The notes beneath the pieces are model-generated. The model ran no database searches and had not been told where the DNA came from. It saw only the letters and a program-made list of their open reading frames with translations. The position numbers and the translations under genes were made by a program. DNA of 23,291 nucleotides from Anaerolineae bacterium (GTDB lineage Bacteria; Chloroflexota; Anaerolineae; Anaerolineales; Villigracilaceae), in contig JAFLCF010000051.1 in assembly GCA_017303735.1 (NCBI GenBank), positions 1 through 23,291 on the forward strand, in the 5' to 3' direction. The first letter of the stretch is position 1. The number at the start of each line of letters is the position of its first letter. Below, one piece after another: positions 1 through 7,271 of the stretch.

Positions 1-144
1 AGCTTGGCTGCCTGTGGGCGCTTCACCAATGACGGTCAACCCGGGTTCATCTTCCAGAAGCCATCGAAGGCTTTCCCGAACAGCAGAGGCATCGTCTACG
101 ATCAGGATGCGTATTCCATGCCTTGCAAAGTTGGTGGGATGCAT
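1..144 (-). CDS. Response regulator receiver domain, N-terminal fragment (cut by window edge)
   Basis: Only the first 48 codons lie in the window; the frame is open to base 1. The translation contains ILIVDDASAVRESLRWLL, the first beta strand and paired acidic residues (D17, D18) of a CheY-like receiver domain, followed by the VIGEA stretch that usually starts strand 2. The phosphoacceptor Asp and any output domain lie outside. The ATG at 144 is preceded by GAGG about 9 bases upstream. The gene follows the seven-repeat lipoprotein gene (stop at 193) by 48 bp on the same strand, so co-transcription is likely. By the VVGEA/VIGEA spacing it is probably NarL/FixJ-type, but this cannot be confirmed from the fragment. 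The identification as a receiver domain is firm; the output type is not known. Confidence 0.8.
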   Translation of the reverse strand, partial: MHPTNFARHGIRILIVDDASAVRESLRWLLEDEPGLTVIGEAPTGSQA

Positions 145-192
145 ATGATGAATCCTCAGTTGGAGATGGGCATGGATTCATGGAAGGTCACC

Positions 193-1650
193 TTATGGAC
201 GGAAAGCACCAATGACCATTTGCGCGGCAGAAGTGGCGGGGTCACCTTCACCCCAGGCAAGGAAGATGGTGTCATTCGAAGCGATCGCCGAGAGGTCGAA
301 GTCTGAGAGGGTTTTGTCGAGGTTGAAGCCATCGGCTGGGGTATCCAGTGACCAGGTTCCAGTTTGGGGGTCTGAGGCGAGATGTCGCATCTGAATTTCG
401 AATTTGCCCGTGCCATCATCTTCCAACCAGGCAACATAAGGTACATTGCCGAGGAAAACAATGACTGGTGTGCGCGCATCATGATTCGGGTCCACGTTCA
501 AACTGCCGCCGACCTGAATAAAGCTATTGCGTGTGCTCGTATCGAGGCGCGAAACAAAGATCTGCCACTTTCCATTTTGCCCGATCTCGGGCCAGGCGAT
601 CCACGGGACGGTGCTTTCGCCAGCGACGGTGCTGCCCGCTGCCATGGAAGCATCTTTGGCATCGTTGAGCGGATTGATGTTCAACGAACATTTGGTTTCA
701 TCGTTCGGGTCGCAAGGCGGCACGTTGATCCATTTGAAACCGCCAGGGCTGTTGGGGTCTGCTACGCCGCGCGCCGTAAAGATGCGGCTGGGCTCATCAC
801 GCCCAACTTCATGCCATGTCACCCACGGCACAGAGTTGGCAGTTTCAGCAAACACGCCGGTAGGATTCTCAGAGATGCGGAAGCGGTTCACATTCAAGGT
901 CTGCTCGCCATCTTCTTTCACCTGCCCAACTGTTTCCCATTTGAAGCCGCCAATGGCAGTTTCATCTTTCACGCCTTTGGCAACGAAGATCTGCACAGAC
1001 GAAGGATTCACATCTGAAACTTCTTCCCACGCTACCCACGGCACAGGCGGAGTGCCCAATTCAGTGGAACCAGAAAAGATAAATGGATCGGTTGCTGCGC
1101 GCTCGGTGGAGAGGTTGATGCTGGCTTCGCCGCCGCCTCTGTCTTGGCCTGCTTGCTGCCATAGACCTGTCTCTGCACTGAAGCGACTCGCAAACACCTG
1201 AGCAACATTACCAAAGCCTGGGCTGGGTTCAGACCAAGCCACCCACGGCACAGAATTGTTTTCACCAGAGACGGTGATGGTGGGAGAGTCCGCTAGCACG
1301 TTGGTATGGACGTTGATCGATGCGCCCAAAGGTTGAAAGGCATCGCCCGTCAACCGGCTGGCAAAGATCTGGCGTACTCCGCCCGAAGAATTCTCAGACC
1401 AAACCAAAAGCATGTTCTTGTCTGCATCTAATGTAAGGAAAGGTTGTTGCGCCGCCTGCGTTTTATCGCGATTGGCTGCTCCGAGGATCGTATAGGTTGG
1501 TCCGGCTGGAGCCGCTTCGGTGGCAGGTGCTTCAGCTACGGCTTCTGTAGGATCCGCTTCGGTGGCTGGCGATCCGCCGCCGCAGGCTGCCAAGATCAGG
1601 CTGACGATCAGAAAGGTCATCCAAATTCTTGTTCGTTTGAATTTGTTCAT
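193..1650 (-). CDS. Lipoprotein with seven W-x-E repeats, predicted seven-bladed beta-propeller
   Basis: 485 residues. The N-terminus has basic residues, a hydrophobic stretch and lipobox LAAC with the lipidated cysteine at C23. An Ala/Thr/Glu/Pro-rich linker follows to about residue 50, so the mature protein should sit outside the membrane. From there a repeat recurs seven times, marked by W-x-E at W84, W139, W208, W279, W353, W408 and W466 (spacing 55-74). Most copies read VPWVAW and are followed by Q-[IV]-F. Between them, a SINV/TLNV/SLNI-type motif recurs six times, at about 112, 178, 252, 323, 384 and 442. Seven such units suggest a closed seven-bladed propeller. C313 and C321 could form a disulfide. 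The start at 1650 is chosen because GGAG lies 6 bases upstream; an ATG four codons earlier falls inside the intergenic palindrome. No catalytic motif was seen. It could be a binding, scaffold or sensor protein; function unknown. Confidence 0.85.
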   Translation of the reverse strand: MNKFKRTRIWMTFLIVSLILAACGGGSPATEADPTEAVAEAPATEAAPAGPTYTILGAANRDKTQAAQQPFLTLDADKNMLLVWSENSSGGVRQIFASRLTGDAFQPLGASINVHTNVLADSPTITVSGENNSVPWVAWSEPSPGFGNVAQVFASRFSAETGLWQQAGQDRGGGEASINLSTERAATDPFIFSGSTELGTPPVPWVAWEEVSDVNPSSVQIFVAKGVKDETAIGGFKWETVGQVKEDGEQTLNVNRFRISENPTGVFAETANSVPWVTWHEVGRDEPSRIFTARGVADPNSPGGFKWINVPPCDPNDETKCSLNINPLNDAKDASMAAGSTVAGESTVPWIAWPEIGQNGKWQIFVSRLDTSTRNSFIQVGGSLNVDPNHDARTPVIVFLGNVPYVAWLEDDGTGKFEIQMRHLASDPQTGTWSLDTPADGFNLDKTLSDFDLSAIASNDTIFLAWGEGDPATSAAQMVIGAFRP

Positions 1651-1661
1651 TTTATGCTCCA

Positions 1662-1695
1662 TTCAAGCAGAGTGACCTGGGTCACTCTGCTTGAA
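1662..1695. repeat. Perfect 16-bp inverted repeat between the two propeller genes
   Basis: The arm TTCAAGCAGAGTGACC is followed by two bases and its exact reverse complement, giving an RNA hairpin of up to 16 bp on either strand. It sits 13 bases downstream of the cytochrome-propeller stop codon and 11 bases upstream of the next start. Neither side carries a run of T, so it is not a standard intrinsic terminator. A processing or 3'-end stabilising hairpin that sets unequal expression of the two genes is more likely. Confidence 0.85.
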
Positions 1696-1708
1696 ACTGA
1701 TGGTGAGA

Positions 1709-3991
1709 TTACGGGTTGATCGGCTCGGTCGTGATATCGATCGATTTGAGGAATTGCAGTAATGCGGCTTGATTTGCGGGGTCATCCAACAGACCTGTTA
1801 CACCGCCTGCTTCACGATGAGTCTGATTTTCCAGCACGCATTCGAGCGTGGGACAGGAGCCGTTGTGGAAGTAAGGCGGGAAGGCGAAGATGCTCAAGAG
1901 AGATGGCGGGTTGAAACCCAGTTGCCCAAGCGCCTGCGCGTTGTTCGCATTCTTTTCGATGGCGTTGGTCGGGTCGAAGGTGCCAACGATTTGCAAGAAG
2001 CGTGAGAGCTGACCCACCGGCGGTTCGGGCGGAGTTCCCGCTGTGACGGTTTCAGGGAATGGGGAAACCCGTGCGTAATCGACCTGAGGCGTTGACCACT
2101 TCGCGCCGCCATGACATGCCTGGCAATTTGCCTGGGTGAAGATCTCACGTCCACGTGCGATCTGTTGACCGGTTTCACTGTTGGGGTCCACGCCGCGCAG
2201 AGGCGAAACAGGCGAAGTGACACGGAACTGAGTCCAGGCTACGATGGCATCCCATGCGGGGAAGCCGCCCACATGCAATTGTTCTCGGGCTGCGTTGGGT
2301 GGGTCGAATGCTTTCACATTCGGGTCTGCATCGGTGGTGCCAGCCAGTACGATCAAGCCGGGTCCGCCGGAAACACCGCGAATGTTCAACTCGAAGTCTT
2401 CCAATTCATCAAAGACACCCGAGTAATTCAAAATACGCTGATTGCCTGTCGGGTTTTGTGGGCTGTACGTGCCATTCAATGGAATGCTCTTGCGCGGACC
2501 AGAAGCAAACGCCCAGACCACACCATCACTTAATCCATCAGGATGACAACTGGAACAAGCTTGCCAGCCTTCGTTGGAGAGCCGTTCGCTCACGCCTTCG
2601 TCAAATTCACCGCGTGATGAATGGAAGAGTTCATTGCCCGCCAGAAATTTGGCGGCATCCGAACCTGCAGCGGGCAGATCCGCCGACTGGACACGAGTCA
2701 ACTCGGCTTCGGGGGAGGCGGTTAAGTCCACCACCGAAACATCTTTTGAGATCAAGTTATATACATACGCACGTGTATCCGCATTGTTGATCACAATGCC
2801 GCGCGGATTTTTATGCACATCAATGGTCAACACACGAGTCGTATCGCCATCGGCAGGGACGTTCACAACCGTAGGCACGCCATTATCATCAATGGTGACT
2901 TTTACCAACACATCACTGGCAGATGAAACGACATAGCCTTCGTTAGAGGCATGCTCGAATGCGATCGCCCAAGGGTTGGCAACGAAAAGCTTCGGTGTGA
3001 AGGTCTGCGCCTTGACTGCCGCATGCAAGTTGATCGTGCCGTTGGCAAGCTCAGACTTTGCAGCCACATCGAAAACAGACAAGAAAGCCTGCGTATCGAC
3101 ATTGAACTTGACCGGTCCTTCAGGCGATGCCGCCACATTTGGCAAATACCCACGTCCGTTCTTAAGCACGATGGATTGCATCTGATTCGGATACGCAAAG
3201 GTCGGGTCTTTATCGGTGCCGCCAAATGCGGTTCGATCTGCGGCGAAGCCTGTATCGTGTGCCGCGAGCGTGATCACGCCTTGAATTTGGGCATCATCCG
3301 TCGTAGAAATGACGAAGACTTTCCCTTCACTGCCCTGGTCCAAACCTGGTCCGCCAGAAGCAGTGGGCTGTGAAAGGAACTGGGTGACGTAAACGAATTG
3401 CTGCCCCGTGCCGCCATTGTTATTGGTGATCGCCACGCCCCGTGGCTGTACGCCCGGAATGTTGATCGTGCCGACGACAGAGTTTGTTGTCGTATCAATG
3501 ATCGAAACCGTATTTGAAGCAGAATTCGCAACGTATGCTCGCGTTCCATCTGGCGTGAGTGCAATGCCGTAAGGCTCTGCTCCCACAGGAATATCCGCCA
3601 CTTTGGTTTGCGAAGCCAGGTCCACGACTGAGACGGTGCCACTGACCTGATTGGTCACATAGGCGAACGCCTTGTTGGGAGTGATGACCACCGAACGTGG
3701 TTCGTCACCCACCTGGATCTCTGCCAATTTGGCATTGACATCTCCGGCAACATTGATTAACGAGATGGTGCCGTTCAATGTGTTTGTCACCACCACAAGC
3801 GAGTCATCGTCACTGATGGCGATGGGGCTGGAATAGCTTGAATTCTTTGCGATCACTCCAGCGGGAGCCTGCACATTGTCTTCTGGGGCAGTCTCAGCGG
3901 TTTCTCCGGGTGACCCTCCGCAAGAACTTAGAAAGACGAGCACGAGGATGATAACGATATGAAATAACAGTTTGGAACGATTTTGTGGCAT
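1709..3991 (-). CDS. YVTN beta-propeller lipoprotein fused to a di-heme cytochrome c (MauG/CcpA-like) module
   Basis: 760 residues. The N-terminus carries a hydrophobic signal with lipobox LSSC (C24). The first half holds YVTN/YncE-family repeats such as AYVTNQVSGTVSVVDL and AYVANSASNTVSIIDT, together with VPVG/PYGIALTPDGT-type loops. The second half has two heme c attachment motifs, C479-S-S-C482-H483 and C623-Q-A-C626-H627. A C-terminal segment FPPYFHNGSCPTLECVL resembles the PYxHDGSxxTLEEAV region of bacterial di-heme cytochrome c peroxidases and MauG-like proteins. Two extra cysteines, C713 and C718, interrupt that segment. Predicted to be lipid-anchored outside the cytoplasmic membrane, with electron-transfer or peroxidase-like chemistry; the substrate is unknown. 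The start at 3991 is preferred over ATGs up to 4102 because AGGAG lies 8 bases upstream and the signal peptide begins there. It precedes the seven-repeat lipoprotein gene on the same strand. Confidence 0.85.
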   Translation of the reverse strand: MPQNRSKLLFHIVIILVLVFLSSCGGSPGETAETAPEDNVQAPAGVIAKNSSYSSPIAISDDDSLVVVTNTLNGTISLINVAGDVNAKLAEIQVGDEPRSVVITPNKAFAYVTNQVSGTVSVVDLASQTKVADIPVGAEPYGIALTPDGTRAYVANSASNTVSIIDTTTNSVVGTINIPGVQPRGVAITNNNGGTGQQFVYVTQFLSQPTASGGPGLDQGSEGKVFVISTTDDAQIQGVITLAAHDTGFAADRTAFGGTDKDPTFAYPNQMQSIVLKNGRGYLPNVAASPEGPVKFNVDTQAFLSVFDVAAKSELANGTINLHAAVKAQTFTPKLFVANPWAIAFEHASNEGYVVSSASDVLVKVTIDDNGVPTVVNVPADGDTTRVLTIDVHKNPRGIVINNADTRAYVYNLISKDVSVVDLTASPEAELTRVQSADLPAAGSDAAKFLAGNELFHSSRGEFDEGVSERLSNEGWQACSSCHPDGLSDGVVWAFASGPRKSIPLNGTYSPQNPTGNQRILNYSGVFDELEDFELNIRGVSGGPGLIVLAGTTDADPNVKAFDPPNAAREQLHVGGFPAWDAIVAWTQFRVTSPVSPLRGVDPNSETGQQIARGREIFTQANCQACHGGAKWSTPQVDYARVSPFPETVTAGTPPEPPVGQLSRFLQIVGTFDPTNAIEKNANNAQALGQLGFNPPSLLSIFAFPPYFHNGSCPTLECVLENQTHREAGGVTGLLDDPANQAALLQFLKSIDITTEPINP

Positions 3992-4097
3992 CTTTGCTTC
4001 TCCTTTTCTAAAATATTTGCAACTCGAATGAATTGCAAACCGATAAAATGAGATTGCCATCCCCTTTCTGAGGAATGGCATATCATTCATGCCTTCT

Positions 4098-4125
4098 ATC
4101 ATAGAGGAAAGACCCGTAATAACAA
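4098..4125 (-). promoter_or_regulatory. Putative promoter of the cytochrome-propeller gene
   Basis: Reading the minus strand, TTGTTA (4125-4120) and TATGAT (4103-4098) are separated by 16 bases. This resembles a sigma-70-type pair (4/6 and 5/6 matches). Transcription would start near 4091, giving a leader of about 100 bases before the start at 3991. It lies just downstream of the terminator of the kinase/regulator operon, which is where a new promoter is needed. Sigma specificity in this phylum is assumed. Confidence 0.4.
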
Positions 4126-4140
4126 ACCATCAACGGGCTG

Positions 4141-4177
4141 AAAATTAAAAGAAAAAGGTTAGCTATCGAAGCTAACC
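4141..4177 (-). terminator. Intrinsic terminator of the histidine kinase/response regulator operon
   Basis: On the minus strand GGTTAGCT, a 5-base loop and AGCTAACC form a perfect 8-bp stem (4157-4164 with 4170-4177). It is followed directly by a T-rich run, TTTTTCTTTT. It starts 34 bases after the response-regulator stop codon. Confidence 0.85.
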
Positions 4178-4211
4178 AAAGTAAGGTATTGCGTAATGGG
4201 GAGAAAAATGC

Positions 4212-4853
4212 CTATTTGGGTCTTACCAACCCATGCTCCACGGCGTAAAGCGCAGCCTGGGTGCGGTCTGCAACCCCAAGCTTATCGAAGATCGTACTCA
4301 CATATCCTTTGACCGTTCCCTCTGTCAAGTTCAATGCCAGCGCAACTTCTTTGTTGCTCTTCCCCTCGGCAAGCAATTGCAGGATGTTAAATTCGCGTGA
4401 CGTCAGGCGCGAATGGGGGGGCGCATCTGTGCCAGAAAGCTGCCGCATTAAGTACTGTTGCGCATCCGGGTGCAAAGCAGGCTTGCCTGCTGCCGCAGAG
4501 CGGATCGCATTCAACAGATCTGCCTTGAGCACATCCTTTAATAAGTAACCGATCGCACCTGCTTGAATTGCATCCCGCACGCGCAGATCATCGGAGTAAG
4601 ACGTTAGCACCAAGACTTTTGCATCTGGGTTCCCCGCCACGATACGTTTTGTTGTTTCAATTCCGTCCAGCCCCGGTAAGACGAGATCCATCAGAATTAC
4701 ATCGGGCTTAAGTTGCTTAACCAATGTTAGCGCAGTTTCGCTGTTACCAGCCAACCCAACCACCTCGAATTCAGTCTCTTCACTTAAGAGTATTTGCAAT
4801 CCCTCGCGCACGATCTCATGATCGTCCACGATCAAAACACGAATCTTCTTCAT
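4212..4853 (-). CDS. NarL/FixJ-family response regulator (receiver + LuxR-type HTH)
   Basis: 213 residues, the usual family length. The receiver domain (about 1-120) has the acidic pair D10/D11, phosphoacceptor D56 in VILMDLVLPGLDG, T84 and K106 (YLLKD), all in canonical positions. The LuxR-type helix-turn-helix spans about 150-205 (LTSREFNILQLLAEGKSNKE, then a TEGTVKGYVSTIFDKLGV recognition region). It is predicted to be phosphorylated by the kinase encoded just upstream and then to bind DNA in the cytoplasm. Its ATG overlaps the kinase stop codon (ATGA), with AAGGAG 8 bases upstream, so the two are translationally coupled. Target genes are unknown. The lipoprotein genes that follow on the same strand are plausible but separated by a terminator. 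Confidence 0.95.
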   Translation of the reverse strand: MKKIRVLIVDDHEIVREGLQILLSEETEFEVVGLAGNSETALTLVKQLKPDVILMDLVLPGLDGIETTKRIVAGNPDAKVLVLTSYSDDLRVRDAIQAGAIGYLLKDVLKADLLNAIRSAAAGKPALHPDAQQYLMRQLSGTDAPPHSRLTSREFNILQLLAEGKSNKEVALALNLTEGTVKGYVSTIFDKLGVADRTQAALYAVEHGLVRPK

Positions 4854-6655
4854 ACACGGTTCTCCTTTAGTGGAACAGTTACTTCAATGGTGGTGCCCGT
4901 CCCAGGTGCAGACGAGATGCGCAGAGCCCCTCCCATCGCTTCGGCGCGTTCTCGCATGGTTTTCATTCCAAGTCCGCTTCCCTCTGGCGTTGCTTCCACT
5001 TTGTTGGAGAAGGATGAAAAACCAACACCATCGTCAGCCACAATGAAGGTAAGGACCCCGGGGTTGCTGCCTTGTAGTTTAATGGAAATATGCCTTGCTT
5101 GGGAATGCTTAATGATATTGTTCAACGCTTCCTGAATAATACGATAGATACCTTCTTCAACAACCGGTTCCTTACCAGACTTCAAATCTGTTTTGGGTCC
5201 CAGATAGATTGCTCCCGCCTCATCTGCTTCCACATTGACTTGAATACCATTTTCCATGGCATCTTTTGCCAAAAGTCGAATAGCCCCCAAAACCCCATAG
5301 TGACGGATCCGTTCCAGACCCGTCAATGTAACTGGTAATTCTTTTTCATCTTGCAGTTCTTCACCTGATCTTAATTCAAAAAGCAAAGAACGCATCTCGC
5401 GTAGTGCGGTTTGCGTTAACTCTAGCAACCTTTCCACCCGTTTTTCCCCTTCTTGTGGGTCACGTCGCCATGCCGGGGTGATCGATTGAGCAATGAGTGT
5501 GGTACTGAAGATCAACTGAGTCACTGAGTCATGCAACTCACGTGCCAGCCGCTGGCGTTCTTCCAGTACGGCAAGCTGCTGTCCGCGTTGTTGCAGCAAG
5601 TTTTGTTGCATGCGGTGGTCAATGGCAATTGCCAGTTGTGCCGCAACCGCCTGATAGGGGCTCAGGGTATCTTCTGCCCATTGATGCACACCTTCATGGC
5701 TTAAGATCACAAGCCCGATCCTTTGGCTTCGTACCATTAATGGGATCATGACCAGTGCCCACCTGCCAGACCCTTCTTGAAGCTCTCGCAAGGATTCAGG
5801 CGCACGCGGGTCATTGCGCACATCCGAGATGACAATGGTTTCGCCTGAGTCCAGGATGGGGTCGAGATTATCTTGAACATAGGAAACCCGTTCTTCCATT
5901 CGTTTTGAACCATCTTCTGGCGTCCAACGTCCTCTGATGATCACAGCAGTCCGTTGTTGAAATTCGTCGAACTCATATAAACAGATATTACAAATATATT
6001 CCCCGTCCGCAGCGACCTGGTCTAGATAGGCATCGATCACTCCATCCACATCATCCGATAGACCAATGCGCTGGCTGGTCTTATAAAGCAGATGCATCTC
6101 ATCGAGTGCGTGTCGATTCGCTCTGAATAGATTCGCATTGTGAATGGCAACAGCTGCATATTGTGCAAAGAATTCCAGGGTTTCAACATCATGTTCTGTA
6201 AATCGGCGCGGTGCTTCGATGCCGATTCCAAAGAAGCCGATCATATTTTCGCCCCATAAAATGGGTACACCAATAACCGAATGCTCCGCTAAACCTTGTA
6301 AAGTGGGTTGTTCGAGGTCTCCATATCGGTCTAATCGGACGGTTTGTTTGGTTAGCAATACCCTTCCTGCCAGCCCCATGCCCGGTAACATTTCGGCTCC
6401 GAGCTCTTCATCCGGCATATTATGCACTGCCACTGTACGGATCACCAACTTCCCGTTACGGTCAACAACCAACCCGATCGTTCCATGTGTGGCTTCGATC
6501 AGGGTGACCGCACTTTCCAGGATATTTGCCAGCAGGGCATCCAACTCCAGCCCGCTGCTGATGGTTGCCATAACGCGTTGAAGAATATCAGCGCGGCGAA
6601 TGGCATCGCTGATATTTTGCTCTGAGTTTTCAGGGGGAAGGGGATTGGATTTCAA
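4850..6655 (-). CDS. GAF-GAF sensor histidine kinase (HisKA_3/HATPase_c, NarX/DegS type)
   Basis: 601 residues with no transmembrane segment, so cytoplasmic. Two GAF domains lie at about 30-175 and 205-348. The HisKA_3 dimerisation region has LEERQRLARELHDSVTQLIF with the phospho-acceptor histidine at H375. The ATPase domain shows the N box (EALNNIIKHSQA, N512/N513), VADDGVGF at about 539-546 and GSGLGMKTMRERAEAMGG at 559-576. The ligand of the GAF domains cannot be read from sequence. The start codon is TTG at 6655: two in-frame TAA codons lie shortly upstream, so no longer start exists. No clear ribosome-binding site precedes it, which may keep expression low. It forms a two-gene operon with the response regulator through a 4-base overlap. 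Confidence 0.95.
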   Translation of the reverse strand: MKSNPLPPENSEQNISDAIRRADILQRVMATISSGLELDALLANILESAVTLIEATHGTIGLVVDRNGKLVIRTVAVHNMPDEELGAEMLPGMGLAGRVLLTKQTVRLDRYGDLEQPTLQGLAEHSVIGVPILWGENMIGFFGIGIEAPRRFTEHDVETLEFFAQYAAVAIHNANLFRANRHALDEMHLLYKTSQRIGLSDDVDGVIDAYLDQVAADGEYICNICLYEFDEFQQRTAVIIRGRWTPEDGSKRMEERVSYVQDNLDPILDSGETIVISDVRNDPRAPESLRELQEGSGRWALVMIPLMVRSQRIGLVILSHEGVHQWAEDTLSPYQAVAAQLAIAIDHRMQQNLLQQRGQQLAVLEERQRLARELHDSVTQLIFSTTLIAQSITPAWRRDPQEGEKRVERLLELTQTALREMRSLLFELRSGEELQDEKELPVTLTGLERIRHYGVLGAIRLLAKDAMENGIQVNVEADEAGAIYLGPKTDLKSGKEPVVEEGIYRIIQEALNNIIKHSQARHISIKLQGSNPGVLTFIVADDGVGFSSFSNKVEATPEGSGLGMKTMRERAEAMGGALRISSAPGTGTTIEVTVPLKENRV

Positions 6656-6982
6656 TTCTGGTTTGTTGAATTATTAAATATATTGATGACCGATGATATG
6701 TAAATTATAAACCAAAGGTTCCATATCTCCCATACGGTTGCTGGGTGATCTCCCGCCACAGTAACGAATTTGTATTGAAGTATTGGTTGTAACGATCACA
6801 AGTAGGAAGATCTGCATTCCTTCGAATGTTTAAGGCTGAACTATAAAAACAATTAGATCATTTTTTAAAATTTATAACTGTTGGCTTATACCTTATATGC
6901 TTTCTGAGGTCAAAGCAGATCATCAAAAGATAAAAACAAAACCAACTTTATTCCTCAAGATCGTGTTTCCTCCTTTTGCCCA

Positions 6983-7018
6983 TTTCTTAAATACCTTAAA
7001 TTTCTTAAAAACCTTAAA
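6983..7018. repeat. Two-copy 18-bp tandem repeat
   Basis: TTTCTTAAATACCTTAAA at 6983-7000 is followed directly by TTTCTTAAAAACCTTAAA at 7001-7018. The copies match at 17 of 18 positions. The CTTAAA core occurs four times at 9-base intervals, so the tract can also be read as four degenerate 9-mers. It is a non-coding, AT-rich tract. Confidence 0.8.
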
Positions 7019-7165
7019 GATTTATATGAGTAAAGACAAGGTTGGGTGCATAAAGCCTGAGAAAATTTTAAGATAATTGTGTGTTCAAAAACCTTTACAT
7101 AAATGAATAGTTGTATACAATACTTATATATTAATGATGATTTAAATATTTTTACTAAATTGTTA

Positions 7166-7193
7166 TTGATATATTGATCGATGATTGTATAAA
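7166..7193 (+). promoter_or_regulatory. Probable sigma-70-type promoter of the ATP-grasp gene
   Basis: TTGATA (7166-7171) and TATAAA (7188-7193) are spaced by 16 bases, each matching consensus at 5 of 6 positions. A start near 7200 would give a leader of about 70 bases before the ATG at 7272. The surrounding AT-rich DNA raises the chance of coincidental matches. Confidence 0.5.
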
Positions 7194-7271
7194 ATAAAAA
7201 ATCAAACATGGATATGTAACGATGTTTGATGAATGACCGATAAAAAAAGAAAGTGTATAAAAGGAAACATC

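Larger units (their letters stand above)
6656..7271. other. AT-rich intergenic region (616 bp) between divergent genes
   Basis: This gap separates the minus-strand kinase gene from the plus-strand ATP-grasp gene. It is clearly richer in A+T than its surroundings. Short open frames within it (for example on the minus strand, 6955-7209) have low-complexity Phe/Ile/Lys/Tyr composition and no ribosome-binding site, so they are not called. It contains a TATAAT on the minus strand at 6709-6704 that could serve the kinase (no convincing -35), an 18-bp tandem repeat, and the ATP-grasp promoter. No tRNA or recognised riboswitch fold was seen. A small RNA cannot be excluded. Confidence 0.6.

Noticed and set aside
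382..1201. Long plus-strand open frames (211 and 224 codons) opposite the seven-repeat lipoprotein gene
   Set aside because: They lack ribosome-binding sites and family motifs. The minus-strand frame has a signal peptide and clear repeats, so these are shadows of its codon bias.
2501..2790. Possible frameshift or pseudogene in the propeller-cytochrome gene, suggested by plus-strand frames here
   Set aside because: The minus-strand frame is continuous from lipobox to stop with both CxxCH motifs intact.
6955..7209. 84-codon minus-strand open frame in the AT-rich gap
   Set aside because: Low-complexity Phe/Ile/Lys/Tyr composition typical of random AT-rich DNA, with no ribosome-binding site. 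It covers the tandem repeat.
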